This document shows, piece after piece, positions 1-4,680 of a stretch of 6,078 nucleotides of DNA. Within the stretch, counting starts at the first letter, position 1, and each line of letters opens with the position of its first letter. The position numbers and the translations under genes were made by a program. The notes under the pieces were generated by a model, which saw nothing but the letters and a program-made list of their open reading frames with translations, was not told the DNA's origin and made no database searches. The stretch covers positions 1 to 6,078 of the forward strand of contig NZ_CP048669.1 in the NCBI RefSeq assembly GCF_015218165.1, given 5' to 3'. This stretch comes from Acinetobacter piscicola. GTDB taxonomy: Bacteria > Pseudomonadota > Gammaproteobacteria > Pseudomonadales > Moraxellaceae.

Positions 1-75
1 CTACTAACCTTGTTAATTCAACATTTGCAAAATAGTCTGACCTTTCGATTGTTTGGGGTGAAATTCTTATCTTAA
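1..75 (+). pseudogene. 3' part of a 38-codon ORF interrupted by the aadB cassette
   Basis: If the molecule is circular, the frame at 6040-6078 runs directly into base 1 and continues CTA CTA ACC TTG ... to a TAA stop at 73-75. Joined to the ATG at 5446-5448, the uninterrupted ORF would encode 38 residues. It starts MLGNTATVIGFTALLLTLL and ends in FLS. Residues 8-20 are strongly hydrophobic, like one short membrane segment. The stop overlaps the stop of the convergent HEPN gene inside a TTAA palindrome at 72-75. I do not recognise a family. Small hydrophobic peptides of this size can be type I toxins or membrane regulators, but nothing here proves either. The ORF is inactive in this plasmid because its first codon is separated from the rest by 591 bp. 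Confidence 0.5.
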
Positions 76-740
76 AAATCTAAATATTCTTTTAGATCTA
101 ATGCAGATTGCTCGATAAAATCGTATGTATTAATACAACGACAGTAAATAAATTTTGTTAAAACCTCTAAATCATTTTCTAGATTACGGTTAAAAATAAT
201 CGGTTCATGATGAGCAATCCTGTTTCTTAATTCACGTAATTGATCTGTCCAATCGTAAAAAATTTGCCTGTTTTCAACTGTTGCATTAGGAAAAATAGAA
301 TTAAAACATCCCTGCCAAATACGTTCTTCATAATTAGCCATAAGCATCTTTTGCCAGAATACAAATTTAAGCTCAGGGATCATTTTACTAGGCGAATCTG
401 GGAACTTCTCTTTAGCACTATCAAACATACTTTTAGGGCTATACCTCCCTCTACGGCTAAGGCTTCGAATAAAAGCTTCATTTTCATGCCAACTATTTGT
501 TTCATTACACCTAAAAGATATTTCTATTGCCTGAACAACAGCATTTCTCAGAACAACTTCAAAATAATTTAATAAGTAAAAAAACTTATTGGAAATTATT
601 AAATTACGTTCATAAAGCATCAATACATCAGATTTTTCATATGGTTCACCTTTATCTTTATAGAAATTTTCATACTTAGATAAGCGTGGTATAGATAAAG
701 CCTGCTCTATCTTAAGCACTGCATCATTTGACAATTCCAC
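72..740 (-). CDS. Abi_2-like HEPN-domain protein (putative abortive-infection RNase)
   Basis: This encodes 222 residues, a normal size for the Abi_2 (AbiD/AbiF-like) family. The C-terminal motif LRNRIAHHEP (residues 171-180) contains R172-N173-x3-H177, the Rx4-6H signature of HEPN RNases. In characterised HEPN proteins these residues form the metal-independent RNA-cleaving site of a dimer. An upstream VVLRNAVVQAIE segment (62-73) is also typical of Abi_2 proteins. The start is GTG at 738-740, preceded by an AGGG Shine-Dalgarno eight bases upstream; no nearby ATG is better placed. Known family members are phage-defence or stress RNases acting in the cytoplasm. That role here is inference, and no antitoxin-like partner is visible next to it. 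The gene is AT-rich like the backbone and convergent with the broken small ORF. Confidence 0.75.
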   Translation of the reverse strand: MELSNDAVLKIEQALSIPRLSKYENFYKDKGEPYEKSDVLMLYERNLIISNKFFYLLNYFEVVLRNAVVQAIEISFRCNETNSWHENEAFIRSLSRRGRYSPKSMFDSAKEKFPDSPSKMIPELKFVFWQKMLMANYEERIWQGCFNSIFPNATVENRQIFYDWTDQLRELRNRIAHHEPIIFNRNLENDLEVLTKFIYCRCINTYDFIEQSALDLKEYLDF

Positions 741-816
741 CGTATATACCCTAATATATAGTTGTAAGTTTGAGAGACTGCGGATCTAAGATCTTCCCTC
801 CCAAGCGCTAAGATTC

Positions 817-858
817 AAAAAAGCCTTTCATTAACGTGAAAGGCTTTTTTCTTTTTTT
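817..858. terminator. Bidirectional rho-independent terminator
   Basis: A perfect 14-bp stem (817-830 with 837-850) closes a six-base TTAACG loop. The stem has a GC-containing middle and A6/T6 outer ends. On the plus strand it is followed by C and seven T, and on the minus strand the A6 arm becomes a T6 tail. It can end minus-strand transcripts of the 873-1358 gene, separating it from the HEPN gene. It can also stop plus-strand read-through from the aadB/small-ORF side before it enters the mob region. Confidence 0.85.
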
Positions 859-872
859 GGTCAATTAAAAGC

Positions 873-1358
873 TTACATATTGATTGTAATTGAAATATTT
901 TCTTGAGGGACATCAAAATAATTAGCTAATAGTCTCTTAGCTTCAGGAATAGATATTTTATCCAGTGTTTTAGAAGAATTATCTTCATTTAATTTGGTAA
1001 ATTTCAGCTCATTCAAATCGATATTCATCTCTTCTAATGAACTATAAGAAACTGGATTCCGATTACCATCCCACATATTGGGAATAGATATATCAGCATA
1101 TTCGGAGATATTTATTATCCATCTACCATCTGCATCTTCTTCTTGAGATTGGCTGATACTAGATATTTTGCCAACTAAAAATGCAGTGTGATGATCAGCC
1201 TCTGGTTCTCCCCAAGATTGTTTCCTATTTTGCACACAAACTAGATAATCGCACTTTCCTGCATTATGAGCATTTAGTCTCCAAGACTGACTACCACCTT
1301 CTTTTAAAATTCTAGTCTTTCCACGAGCAGTTAGTACTACTACACAGTTATTATTCAT
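873..1358 (-). CDS. Uncharacterised protein, possibly PUA/EVE-like
   Basis: The product is 161 residues from the ATG at 1356-1358. The frame is open to 1418, but I prefer this start: GGTGGTG lies just upstream and the likely promoter (-35 GTACAA on the plus strand at 1421-1426, -10 at 1398-1403) would place the longer start upstream of the transcript. The N-terminus MNNNCVVVLTARGKTRILKE leads into SQSWRLN, then KCDYLVCVQNR, SWGEPEADH, AFLVGKISSI and WIINISEYADI. This order of beta-strand-like segments resembles a family of lone proteins found on mobile elements. The hydrophobic strands and Trp/Tyr pattern suggest a PUA/EVE-like nucleic-acid-binding barrel, but I cannot show this without a structure model. 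It has no signal peptide or membrane segment. It is transcribed separately, between the mob operon and the HEPN gene, so it may be cargo. Confidence 0.6.
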   Translation of the reverse strand: MNNNCVVVLTARGKTRILKEGGSQSWRLNAHNAGKCDYLVCVQNRKQSWGEPEADHHTAFLVGKISSISQSQEEDADGRWIINISEYADISIPNMWDGNRNPVSYSSLEEMNIDLNELKFTKLNEDNSSKTLDKISIPEAKRLLANYFDVPQENISITINM

Positions 1359-1397
1359 AACACCACCAAAATATATAAACAAGCCTATACTACATTC

Positions 1398-1426
1398 AAT
1401 ATAGCTAAATTTAAACATTAGTACAA
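1398..1426 (-). promoter_or_regulatory. Likely promoter of the 873-1358 gene
   Basis: Read on the minus strand, TTGTAC (1421-1426) and TATATT (1398-1403) are separated by exactly 17 bases. The -10 matches consensus at five of six positions and the -35 at three. A six-base inverted repeat, TTAGTA at 1418-1423 with TACTAA at 1432-1437, overlaps the -35 box and could be an operator. The predicted leader is about 35-40 nt and includes the GGTGGTG site before the ATG. Confidence 0.45.
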
Positions 1427-1466
1427 GCTAATACTAAGAAATAAACACCAACATACTAGAAAATAA

Positions 1467-3281
1467 TTACATCCCAAAATCCATACCTCGATCTTGCTTA
1501 GGTCGAGGTTTTTCTATCTCTTGTTTACGCTCATTCATCTGGACGAGATTTTTTTCAATATCTCGGATGTTTCGAGCAAATTCTGCTGCGCTTTGGCTAC
1601 TTCTGACGAGACAGAATGCTGTGTGGTTGAGATTCTCTCCAGAATTTCTTCGTTGTTGGCTGTGATAAGGCTCATCTCTCGGACTTTGCCATTGATCTGC
1701 TCGGTATAGCTTGCTGTACTTCGTTCTAGCTCGTGAAATTGCTTCTGCATTGTCGCTAATGATTTCTGTGCTTGCTGTAAGCTTTGCTGATCGCTCTTGA
1801 TTGTCTTTGATTGTGCTGACAAGGCTTGGATAATTTTGGTTTGCATTGTGTCTAAAGCTTGCTGTTGCTTCTGCAATTGCACTTGTTGTTGCATTAATTG
1901 TTGCTGTTGTTCTTCGATGATTCTCAATAATTGTGTTTCTAATTCGGTCATCGTTTAATACCCCATTGGAATCATGTAGCCGTTCTGCCATTCGCCTGCG
2001 TTCTTGTTGATCTGAATACATAGGCGCTGTGCTTTGCTGTCTGGTCGCTTGCATGTGCTGATCGTCAAACTGCCTCCCGATCGGTTCAAATGGTCGACCC
2101 TCATTTGCTTCTCGTTGATCACGGTATTTAGCGTCTGCATCTCGCTGTACTTGTTTTTGGTGACGAGACCAAGCGAGAAAATTGCTATAAGCAAAATAAC
2201 TGCTACTGAAATCAGTCCCATATTCAAAGTGGTAAGTTTTTTCTGTACCGCTTGATTCTGGGCTTGTTGTTCTTGGCTCTGTATTTGCTCGTTTAATTGC
2301 GTTAAATGGCTCAATTTCGATTGCAGCAAGGTTTGATACAGGCTTAACTGCTTCTCGACCGTCTGGGCGTTGTTTTGAATGCTCTGGGCTATTTTCTCGT
2401 CCGACTGTTGGATAGCGGTCGCAGTGATATTGGCTCTTATGTTCAAGCTGTCTCTGATAGTCTGTGACGTTTGTTCGATACCGCTCAGAAGTTGTTCCTC
2501 TGTATTCTTCAATTCGTTGTTGTACTTCTTGTCTATATTCGCCAGTAGCTCTAAAGCCTTGCTCATAAATCTCGCCCTCTAAACGGATGGGACGTTTTGC
2601 GCCCTCATATGGGTTTTCAATGGATATGGAGTTTTTTACTTGTCGAGTGACATTGATTTGATTCGATTCAAGCCATTGCACCAATTCTTGCCGATCGGCA
2701 ACATCACCATTGGCAACCGCTCGGTAAACACGTTGATGTAACTGCGCTTTAAAATCCTTAATATCTTTGGGTAGGTTCTTTTTATTTAAAAATAGCTGTC
2801 GATGCTCAGGATCATCGGGGTCATACAGTGAATGTTCGGTATTAGTGATCTGCTTAAATAGATCGACTCGATCTAAATCGACTGGCGCATAGAATGGCTG
2901 TAGGCGTTTGCCTGTTGAAAGCTCAACATTAGGAATCACAAAATTAAGCTCAAGCCTTGTCTCACCTGTGTCCTGATTAATTTTGTCTTGGTGCTGTACC
3001 CATAAAATTTGATATTGGTCTTTATCTAGTCCCGGGAATAAACATTCCTCAAAATTTTGCATGATTTTCTGTTTATCCTGGTCAGATAAATCATGCTCAT
3101 AAAAGGACAAACAACCACTGGTATATTTTTTGGCAAAAGGACTGCTATCAATGAGTTGTGCTGTCAGTTCTACATCACCATTGAGCACTTGAGCATGTTC
3201 ACGCTCTCGATCTTCACCTAACAAATAATCGAGACAGCCTTTTGATAAACCTGAACCATGTCTAAAGAAATCAACGATCAT
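1467..3281 (-). CDS. mobA: MobA relaxase, ColE1 type (MOB-HEN / MOBP5)
   Basis: This 604-residue relaxase nicks oriT and pilots the transferred strand during mobilization by a helper conjugation system. The N-terminal ~240 residues closely follow ColE1 MbeA as I recall it: MIVDFFRHG, then DYLLG with the likely nucleophile Y19, SPFAKKYTSG (47-56), PGLDKDQY (83-90), LWVQH with H97, and LELNFVIPN with E111 and N113. H-E-N replaces the usual three-histidine metal site and defines this family. Here H and E are 13 residues apart instead of 6, because of an inserted INQDTGE-like stretch (101-107). The C-terminal part from about residue 239 is hydrophilic, rich in Q, R, E and S, and shares its DNA with mobB and mobD. 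The ATG (3279-3281) overlaps the end of mobC by 11 bp and has GGAG ten bases upstream, so translation is probably coupled. ColE1 MbeA is about 517 residues, so this protein is longer. Confidence 0.93.
   Translation of the reverse strand: MIVDFFRHGSGLSKGCLDYLLGEDREREHAQVLNGDVELTAQLIDSSPFAKKYTSGCLSFYEHDLSDQDKQKIMQNFEECLFPGLDKDQYQILWVQHQDKINQDTGETRLELNFVIPNVELSTGKRLQPFYAPVDLDRVDLFKQITNTEHSLYDPDDPEHRQLFLNKKNLPKDIKDFKAQLHQRVYRAVANGDVADRQELVQWLESNQINVTRQVKNSISIENPYEGAKRPIRLEGEIYEQGFRATGEYRQEVQQRIEEYRGTTSERYRTNVTDYQRQLEHKSQYHCDRYPTVGRENSPEHSKQRPDGREAVKPVSNLAAIEIEPFNAIKRANTEPRTTSPESSGTEKTYHFEYGTDFSSSYFAYSNFLAWSRHQKQVQRDADAKYRDQREANEGRPFEPIGRQFDDQHMQATRQQSTAPMYSDQQERRRMAERLHDSNGVLNDDRIRNTIIENHRRTTATINATTSAIAEATASFRHNANQNYPSLVSTIKDNQERSAKLTASTEIISDNAEAISRARTKYSKLYRADQWQSPRDEPYHSQQRRNSGENLNHTAFCLVRSSQSAAEFARNIRDIEKNLVQMNERKQEIEKPRPKQDRGMDFGM
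1535..1951 (-). CDS. mobD: MobD-like mobilization protein, nested in mobA
   Basis: This 138-residue protein begins MTELETQLLRIIEEQQQQ, matching the MbeD/MobD family N-terminus (MTELETQLL...) of ColE1-type plasmids as I recall it. It is almost entirely predicted helical coiled coil, with a Q-rich stretch over about residues 14-37. It lies wholly inside mobA in a different frame, and in the same frame as mobB. The mobB stop (TAA, 1955-1957) is only three bases before the ATG (1949-1951), so the two are probably translationally coupled; a GGGG tract lies nine bases upstream of the start. It is longer than ColE1 MbeD (roughly 78 residues from memory). In ColE1, MbeD is needed for efficient mobilization and has been linked to entry exclusion. 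The exact role here is unknown. Confidence 0.8.
   Translation of the reverse strand: MTELETQLLRIIEEQQQQLMQQQVQLQKQQQALDTMQTKIIQALSAQSKTIKSDQQSLQQAQKSLATMQKQFHELERSTASYTEQINGKVREMSLITANNEEILERISTTQHSVSSEVAKAQQNLLETSEILKKISSR
1955..2566 (-). CDS. mobB: MobB-like mobilization accessory protein with one membrane segment, nested in mobA
   Basis: This encodes 203 residues. The N-terminus MSKALELLANIDKKYNNELK and following TEEQLL...I...I...AI pattern resemble the conserved MbeB N-terminal region. Residues 20-112 are helical and Q-rich, consistent with a coiled coil. Residues 114-135 (NMGLISVAVILLIAIFSLGLV) form a clear membrane helix, followed by a soluble tail of about 68 residues containing two cysteines. 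In ColE1/RSF1010-type systems MobB stabilises the relaxosome and links it to the helper's membrane transfer channel. The start ATG (2564-2566) has AGGG eight bases upstream. The gene is entirely inside mobA in another reading frame, the same arrangement as mbeB in ColE1. Confidence 0.82.
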   Translation of the reverse strand: MSKALELLANIDKKYNNELKNTEEQLLSGIEQTSQTIRDSLNIRANITATAIQQSDEKIAQSIQNNAQTVEKQLSLYQTLLQSKLSHLTQLNEQIQSQEQQAQNQAVQKKLTTLNMGLISVAVILLIAIFSLGLVTKNKYSEMQTLNTVINEKQMRVDHLNRSGGSLTISTCKRPDSKAQRLCIQINKNAGEWQNGYMIPMGY

Positions 3282-3678
3282 CTGGACGTAACTCCCGAAG
3301 CTGCTGATCTATGGAAATCAACAAATGAAGTAACTTCACTTTGTCAAAAGTACCTACCCCTGCAATATCGGTATTCACTGCTTTAGCAATCTGATTCACA
3401 TTGTTGCCAATCCGACCAAGCTCTAAAATTAATGCTCGCTCTGTCTTGCTATACGAAGATTCAACAACCTTTGTTGCTTTAATTTTTTGGTCATCTTCTG
3501 CTTTGGAATTATGAATTTTAGTCGCTTTCTCTACTGCTGCTTGTCTAAGCAACTTTGCAATCGAACCATAAGGATTATTGGAATCGAGCAATTGATATTC
3601 TGATTCTGAAAGTCTGACTTTAAAGGTTCGTTCTCGAACTGCTTTGCTCTGTTTGTTTTCTTGTTCCTGTCCTGACAT
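3271..3678 (-). CDS. mobC: MobC relaxosome accessory protein
   Basis: This protein has 135 residues. The N-terminal part contains ERTFKVRLSESEYQLLDS (16-33), which looks like a ribbon-helix-helix DNA-binding strand and helix. The C-terminal part carries the MobC family signature LGRIGNNVNQIAKAVN (86-101). MobC proteins bind near oriT and help melt the DNA so the relaxase can nick. The gene is first in the mob operon, its TGA stop overlaps the mobA start by 11 bp, and oriT lies just upstream. AGGG precedes the ATG by nine bases. MobC may also repress its own promoter, since that promoter overlaps the nic region; this is inferred from related plasmids. Confidence 0.9.
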   Translation of the reverse strand: MSGQEQENKQSKAVRERTFKVRLSESEYQLLDSNNPYGSIAKLLRQAAVEKATKIHNSKAEDDQKIKATKVVESSYSKTERALILELGRIGNNVNQIAKAVNTDIAGVGTFDKVKLLHLLISIDQQLRELRPDDR

Positions 3679-3705
3679 TTCAATCTACCCTGCTTTGGCT
3701 TTTGT

Positions 3706-3748
3706 AAGCTTTAAATTGGAAAATCTTTGATTTTTCTGTTTAAAGCTT
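3706..3748. repeat. Symmetric inverted repeat upstream of mobC (likely oriT arm or operator)
   Basis: AAGCTTTAAA (3706-3715) is perfectly inverted as TTTAAAGCTT (3739-3748). Nested inside is AAAATC (3720-3725 region) with GATTTT around a TTT loop. The two paired blocks are separated by four bases on each side, giving a 43-nt hairpin. On the plus strand, three of the four inner opposed bases can also pair (G-C and G-T). It lacks a T tail, so it is not a terminator. Its place between mobC and the nic core suggests a MobC-binding site or a single-strand hairpin used in transfer. Confidence 0.6.
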
Positions 3749-3760
3749 TTCGGGGGTATC

Positions 3761-3840
3761 GGGGGTGAAGCCCCTGATCAAGGTCACAGACTATCACTGT
3801 TTAACGAAGTTAAATAGGGGTAGCTGTGTATCCTTGCTTA
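3761..3840. other. oriT: Origin of transfer (oriT), ColE1-like, with nic core
   Basis: The core GTGTATCCTTGCTTA (3826-3840) matches the ColE1/pBR322 nic region GTGTATACTGGCTTA at 13 of 15 positions, as I recall that sequence. By analogy with CTGG/CTTA, the nick would fall on the plus strand between 3836 and 3837. Upstream, GGGGTGAAGCCCC (3762-3774) and GTCACAGACTATCAC (3783-3796) parallel the GGGG-GCAGCC and AGTCACGTAGCGATAG blocks of ColE1 in the same order. A TTTAAC-GAA-GTTAAA inverted repeat lies at 3800-3814. The location just upstream of mobC is the normal one. Confidence 0.8.
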
Positions 3841-3866
3841 TTTAAAAATGGACGAGTGAAATTCAA
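3839..3866 (-). promoter_or_regulatory. Candidate mobCABD operon promoter
   Basis: On the minus strand, TTGAAT (3861-3866) and TAAATA (3839-3844) are 16 bases apart. The -10 overlaps the CTTA end of the nic core, so nicking or MobC/MobA binding could shut off mob transcription. The leader to mobC would be about 150 nt and would contain the 3706-3748 hairpin. Moderate consensus match only. Confidence 0.4.
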
Positions 3867-3938
3867 TAAAAACTAATCAAATGACACGGTATATAAACTC
3901 TAGTAGGTATTGGCATGAATCTTGTAAAAACAAATGCG

Positions 3939-4000
3939 CTCAACTCTTTCTCACCGTCCCCACATCCCTCGCTTTGCTCGGGCTGATGGTGAACGTTGAG
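3939..4000. repeat. Long branched inverted repeat
   Basis: CTCAAC (3939-3944) pairs with GTTGAG (3995-4000). TCACCGTC (3951-3958) pairs with GATGGTGA (3985-3992), with one G-T position that is a wobble only if the plus strand is the RNA. An inner CCC...GGG hairpin (3966-3982) is capped by GC-TTT-GC. The result is a three-tier stem of 62 nt that can form in RNA or as a cruciform. Confidence 0.55.
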
Positions 4001-4007
4001 AGAGTTT

Positions 4008-4070
4008 CGGCAATACTTTCCCTAAGAGGCTTTGATTTAAAAAAATCAAATATCCTCTTAAGTATTGCCG
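4008..4070. repeat. Long imperfect hairpin
   Basis: The arm CGGCAATACTT (4008-4018) is inverted exactly at 4060-4070. AAGAGG (4024-4029) pairs with CCTCTT (4054-4059), and TTTGATTT (4031-4038) with AAATCAAA (4043-4050). In total 25 bp are paired, interrupted by a five-base bulge and a small internal loop. It directly follows the 3939-4000 structure. There is no T tail suited to termination on either strand. Confidence 0.65.
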
Positions 4071-4118
4071 ATTAACCTGTAATTGGGCTGACGGAGCCAC
4101 GCATCGGTCGTATCCGCA

Positions 4119-4165
4119 CATGGTTTTGCTGACCATGCAGACAAGGACTAAAGGTTTTGCACCTT
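4119..4165. repeat. Two adjacent hairpins with TTTGC loops
   Basis: CATGGT (4119-4124) pairs with ACCATG (4132-4137), and AAGGT (4151-4155) pairs with ACCTT (4161-4165). Both loops begin TTTGC. The inner hairpin at 3966-3982 has a related CTTTGC tip. A shared loop sequence is common in RNAs that pair through their loops, but the shared 5-mer could be chance. Confidence 0.4.
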
Positions 4166-4451
4166 CTCCCACGCGCTCCCTGTCGAAGTATGGTGGTATC
4201 TCTGCGAGGATTACTCCAACATGCAACTTAACCAACCTATACAACTACTTCCAACGCTCCGCCTATGTGAGATCCCCTGTAAGCGGTTTAGCCTTGCGAC
4301 TATCGCTACGATGCACCAGTGACACTTATTCCCTCCACATGCAACGCATATCTTCCTTAAAAAAGGCGCACAGAAGTAGATAAAGCTCGACCGTTAGGTG
4401 CTTATTTGATGATTTAAACTGCTGAATTAACGAAGGACTTCAAATTGAGGC

Positions 4452-4479
4452 TTGTCAAACTGTTCTAATTCTTTAAAAT
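4452..4479 (+). promoter_or_regulatory. Strong candidate promoter for a short non-coding RNA
   Basis: TTGTCA (4452-4457) and TAAAAT (4474-4479) each match sigma-70 consensus at five of six positions and are 16 bases apart. Transcription would start near 4486. No ORF with a good start follows before the terminator at 4593-4633, so the product is probably RNA. The arms of a 13-bp inverted repeat (4425-4437 and 4536-4548) flank it. Confidence 0.55.
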
Positions 4480-4485
4480 AGATAG

Positions 4486-4633
4486 TGGTACTAGCCTTTA
4501 AGGTGAATATCAGTATGAGTTGCAAGCTCTGCCGATCTTTCGTTAATTGATGTTGCAAGCATCAAATAACTGTACCCATCGAATTTAAAACTAATGGACA
4601 GATTTCGCAAGAGACCTGTCCATTATTTTTTTT
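4486..4633 (+). ncRNA. Putative ~150-nt structured RNA (possible antisense copy-number regulator)
   Basis: The transcript is bounded by the 4452-4479 promoter and the terminator at 4593-4633. It contains two small hairpins, GAG-TTGCAAG-CTC (4517-4529) and TTGATG-TTGCAAG-CATCAA (4547-4565). They share the nine-base repeat GTTGCAAGC, with a self-complementary TTGCAA in each loop. Together with the terminator hairpin this gives three stem-loops, the general build of ColE1 RNA I and similar plasmid antisense RNAs. It reads away from oriT, as RNA I does in ColE1, so a primer RNA would run leftwards across it. No sequence match to RNA I is claimed. It could instead be a regulatory leader or an unrelated small RNA. 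Confidence 0.45.
4593..4633 (+). terminator. Rho-independent terminator of the putative RNA
   Basis: AATGGACAG (4593-4601) pairs perfectly with CTGTCCATT (4616-4624), with a 14-base loop, and is followed by A and eight T (4626-4633). The T run is only on the plus-strand side, so the direction is rightward. No protein gene lies upstream on this strand, which points to a non-coding transcript. Confidence 0.85.
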
Positions 4634-4680
4634 GATTACACCTAAGAATTAAGCTGAAACTCCTATTCTTTGGACTATTA

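Larger units (their letters stand above)
3880..4640. other. Structured non-coding block, candidate replication origin
   Basis: About 760 bp lack a convincing gene. The two longest frames here (minus 3951-4244 and plus 4120-4383) have poor start sites and no recognisable motifs. Instead there is a series of inverted repeats: 3939-4000, 4008-4070, 4119-4137, 4151-4165, 4517-4529 and 4547-4565. A 13-bp arm at 4425-4437 pairs with 4536-4548. The block ends in a terminator. I find no Rep protein anywhere in the plasmid and no iteron array or clear DnaA box here. By elimination and by its position beside a ColE1-type mob region, this is the best candidate for a Rep-independent, RNA-controlled origin. 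This is inference; no direct ColE1 origin similarity is evident. Confidence 0.4.

Noticed and set aside
240..572. Plus-strand open frame opposite the HEPN gene
   Set aside because: It is a shadow of the minus-strand gene, with no start signal and no protein-like pattern.
2034..2582. Plus-strand hydrophobic frames opposite mobA/mobB
   Set aside because: They lie opposite real, family-matching minus-strand genes. The hydrophobicity comes from the antisense of the Q/N-rich coding sequence.
3951..4244. A 97-residue minus-strand frame in the non-coding block, considered as a small Rep
   Set aside because: It needs a TTG start with GGAAG only three bases away. Much of it is made of the 3939-4070 inverted repeats, and it shows no helix-turn-helix or Rep motif.
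4167..4325. Short matches to the pBR322/ColE1 origin (CTCCGCC, CGACTATCGC, CTCCC.CG.GCTC)
   Set aside because: The matches are short and not in ColE1 order, so direct homology is not supported. Only the general layout is used as an argument.
4120..4383. An 87-residue plus-strand frame in the same block
   Set aside because: No Shine-Dalgarno, it starts inside a hairpin, and the low-information Ser/Arg-rich sequence has no recognisable domain.
3880..4680. Iterons, DnaA boxes or Xer pdif sites
   Set aside because: No tandem repeats of iteron length, no good TTATNCACA match, and no XerC/XerD-like pair seen. ACATGCAAC occurs only twice (about 4219 and 4337).
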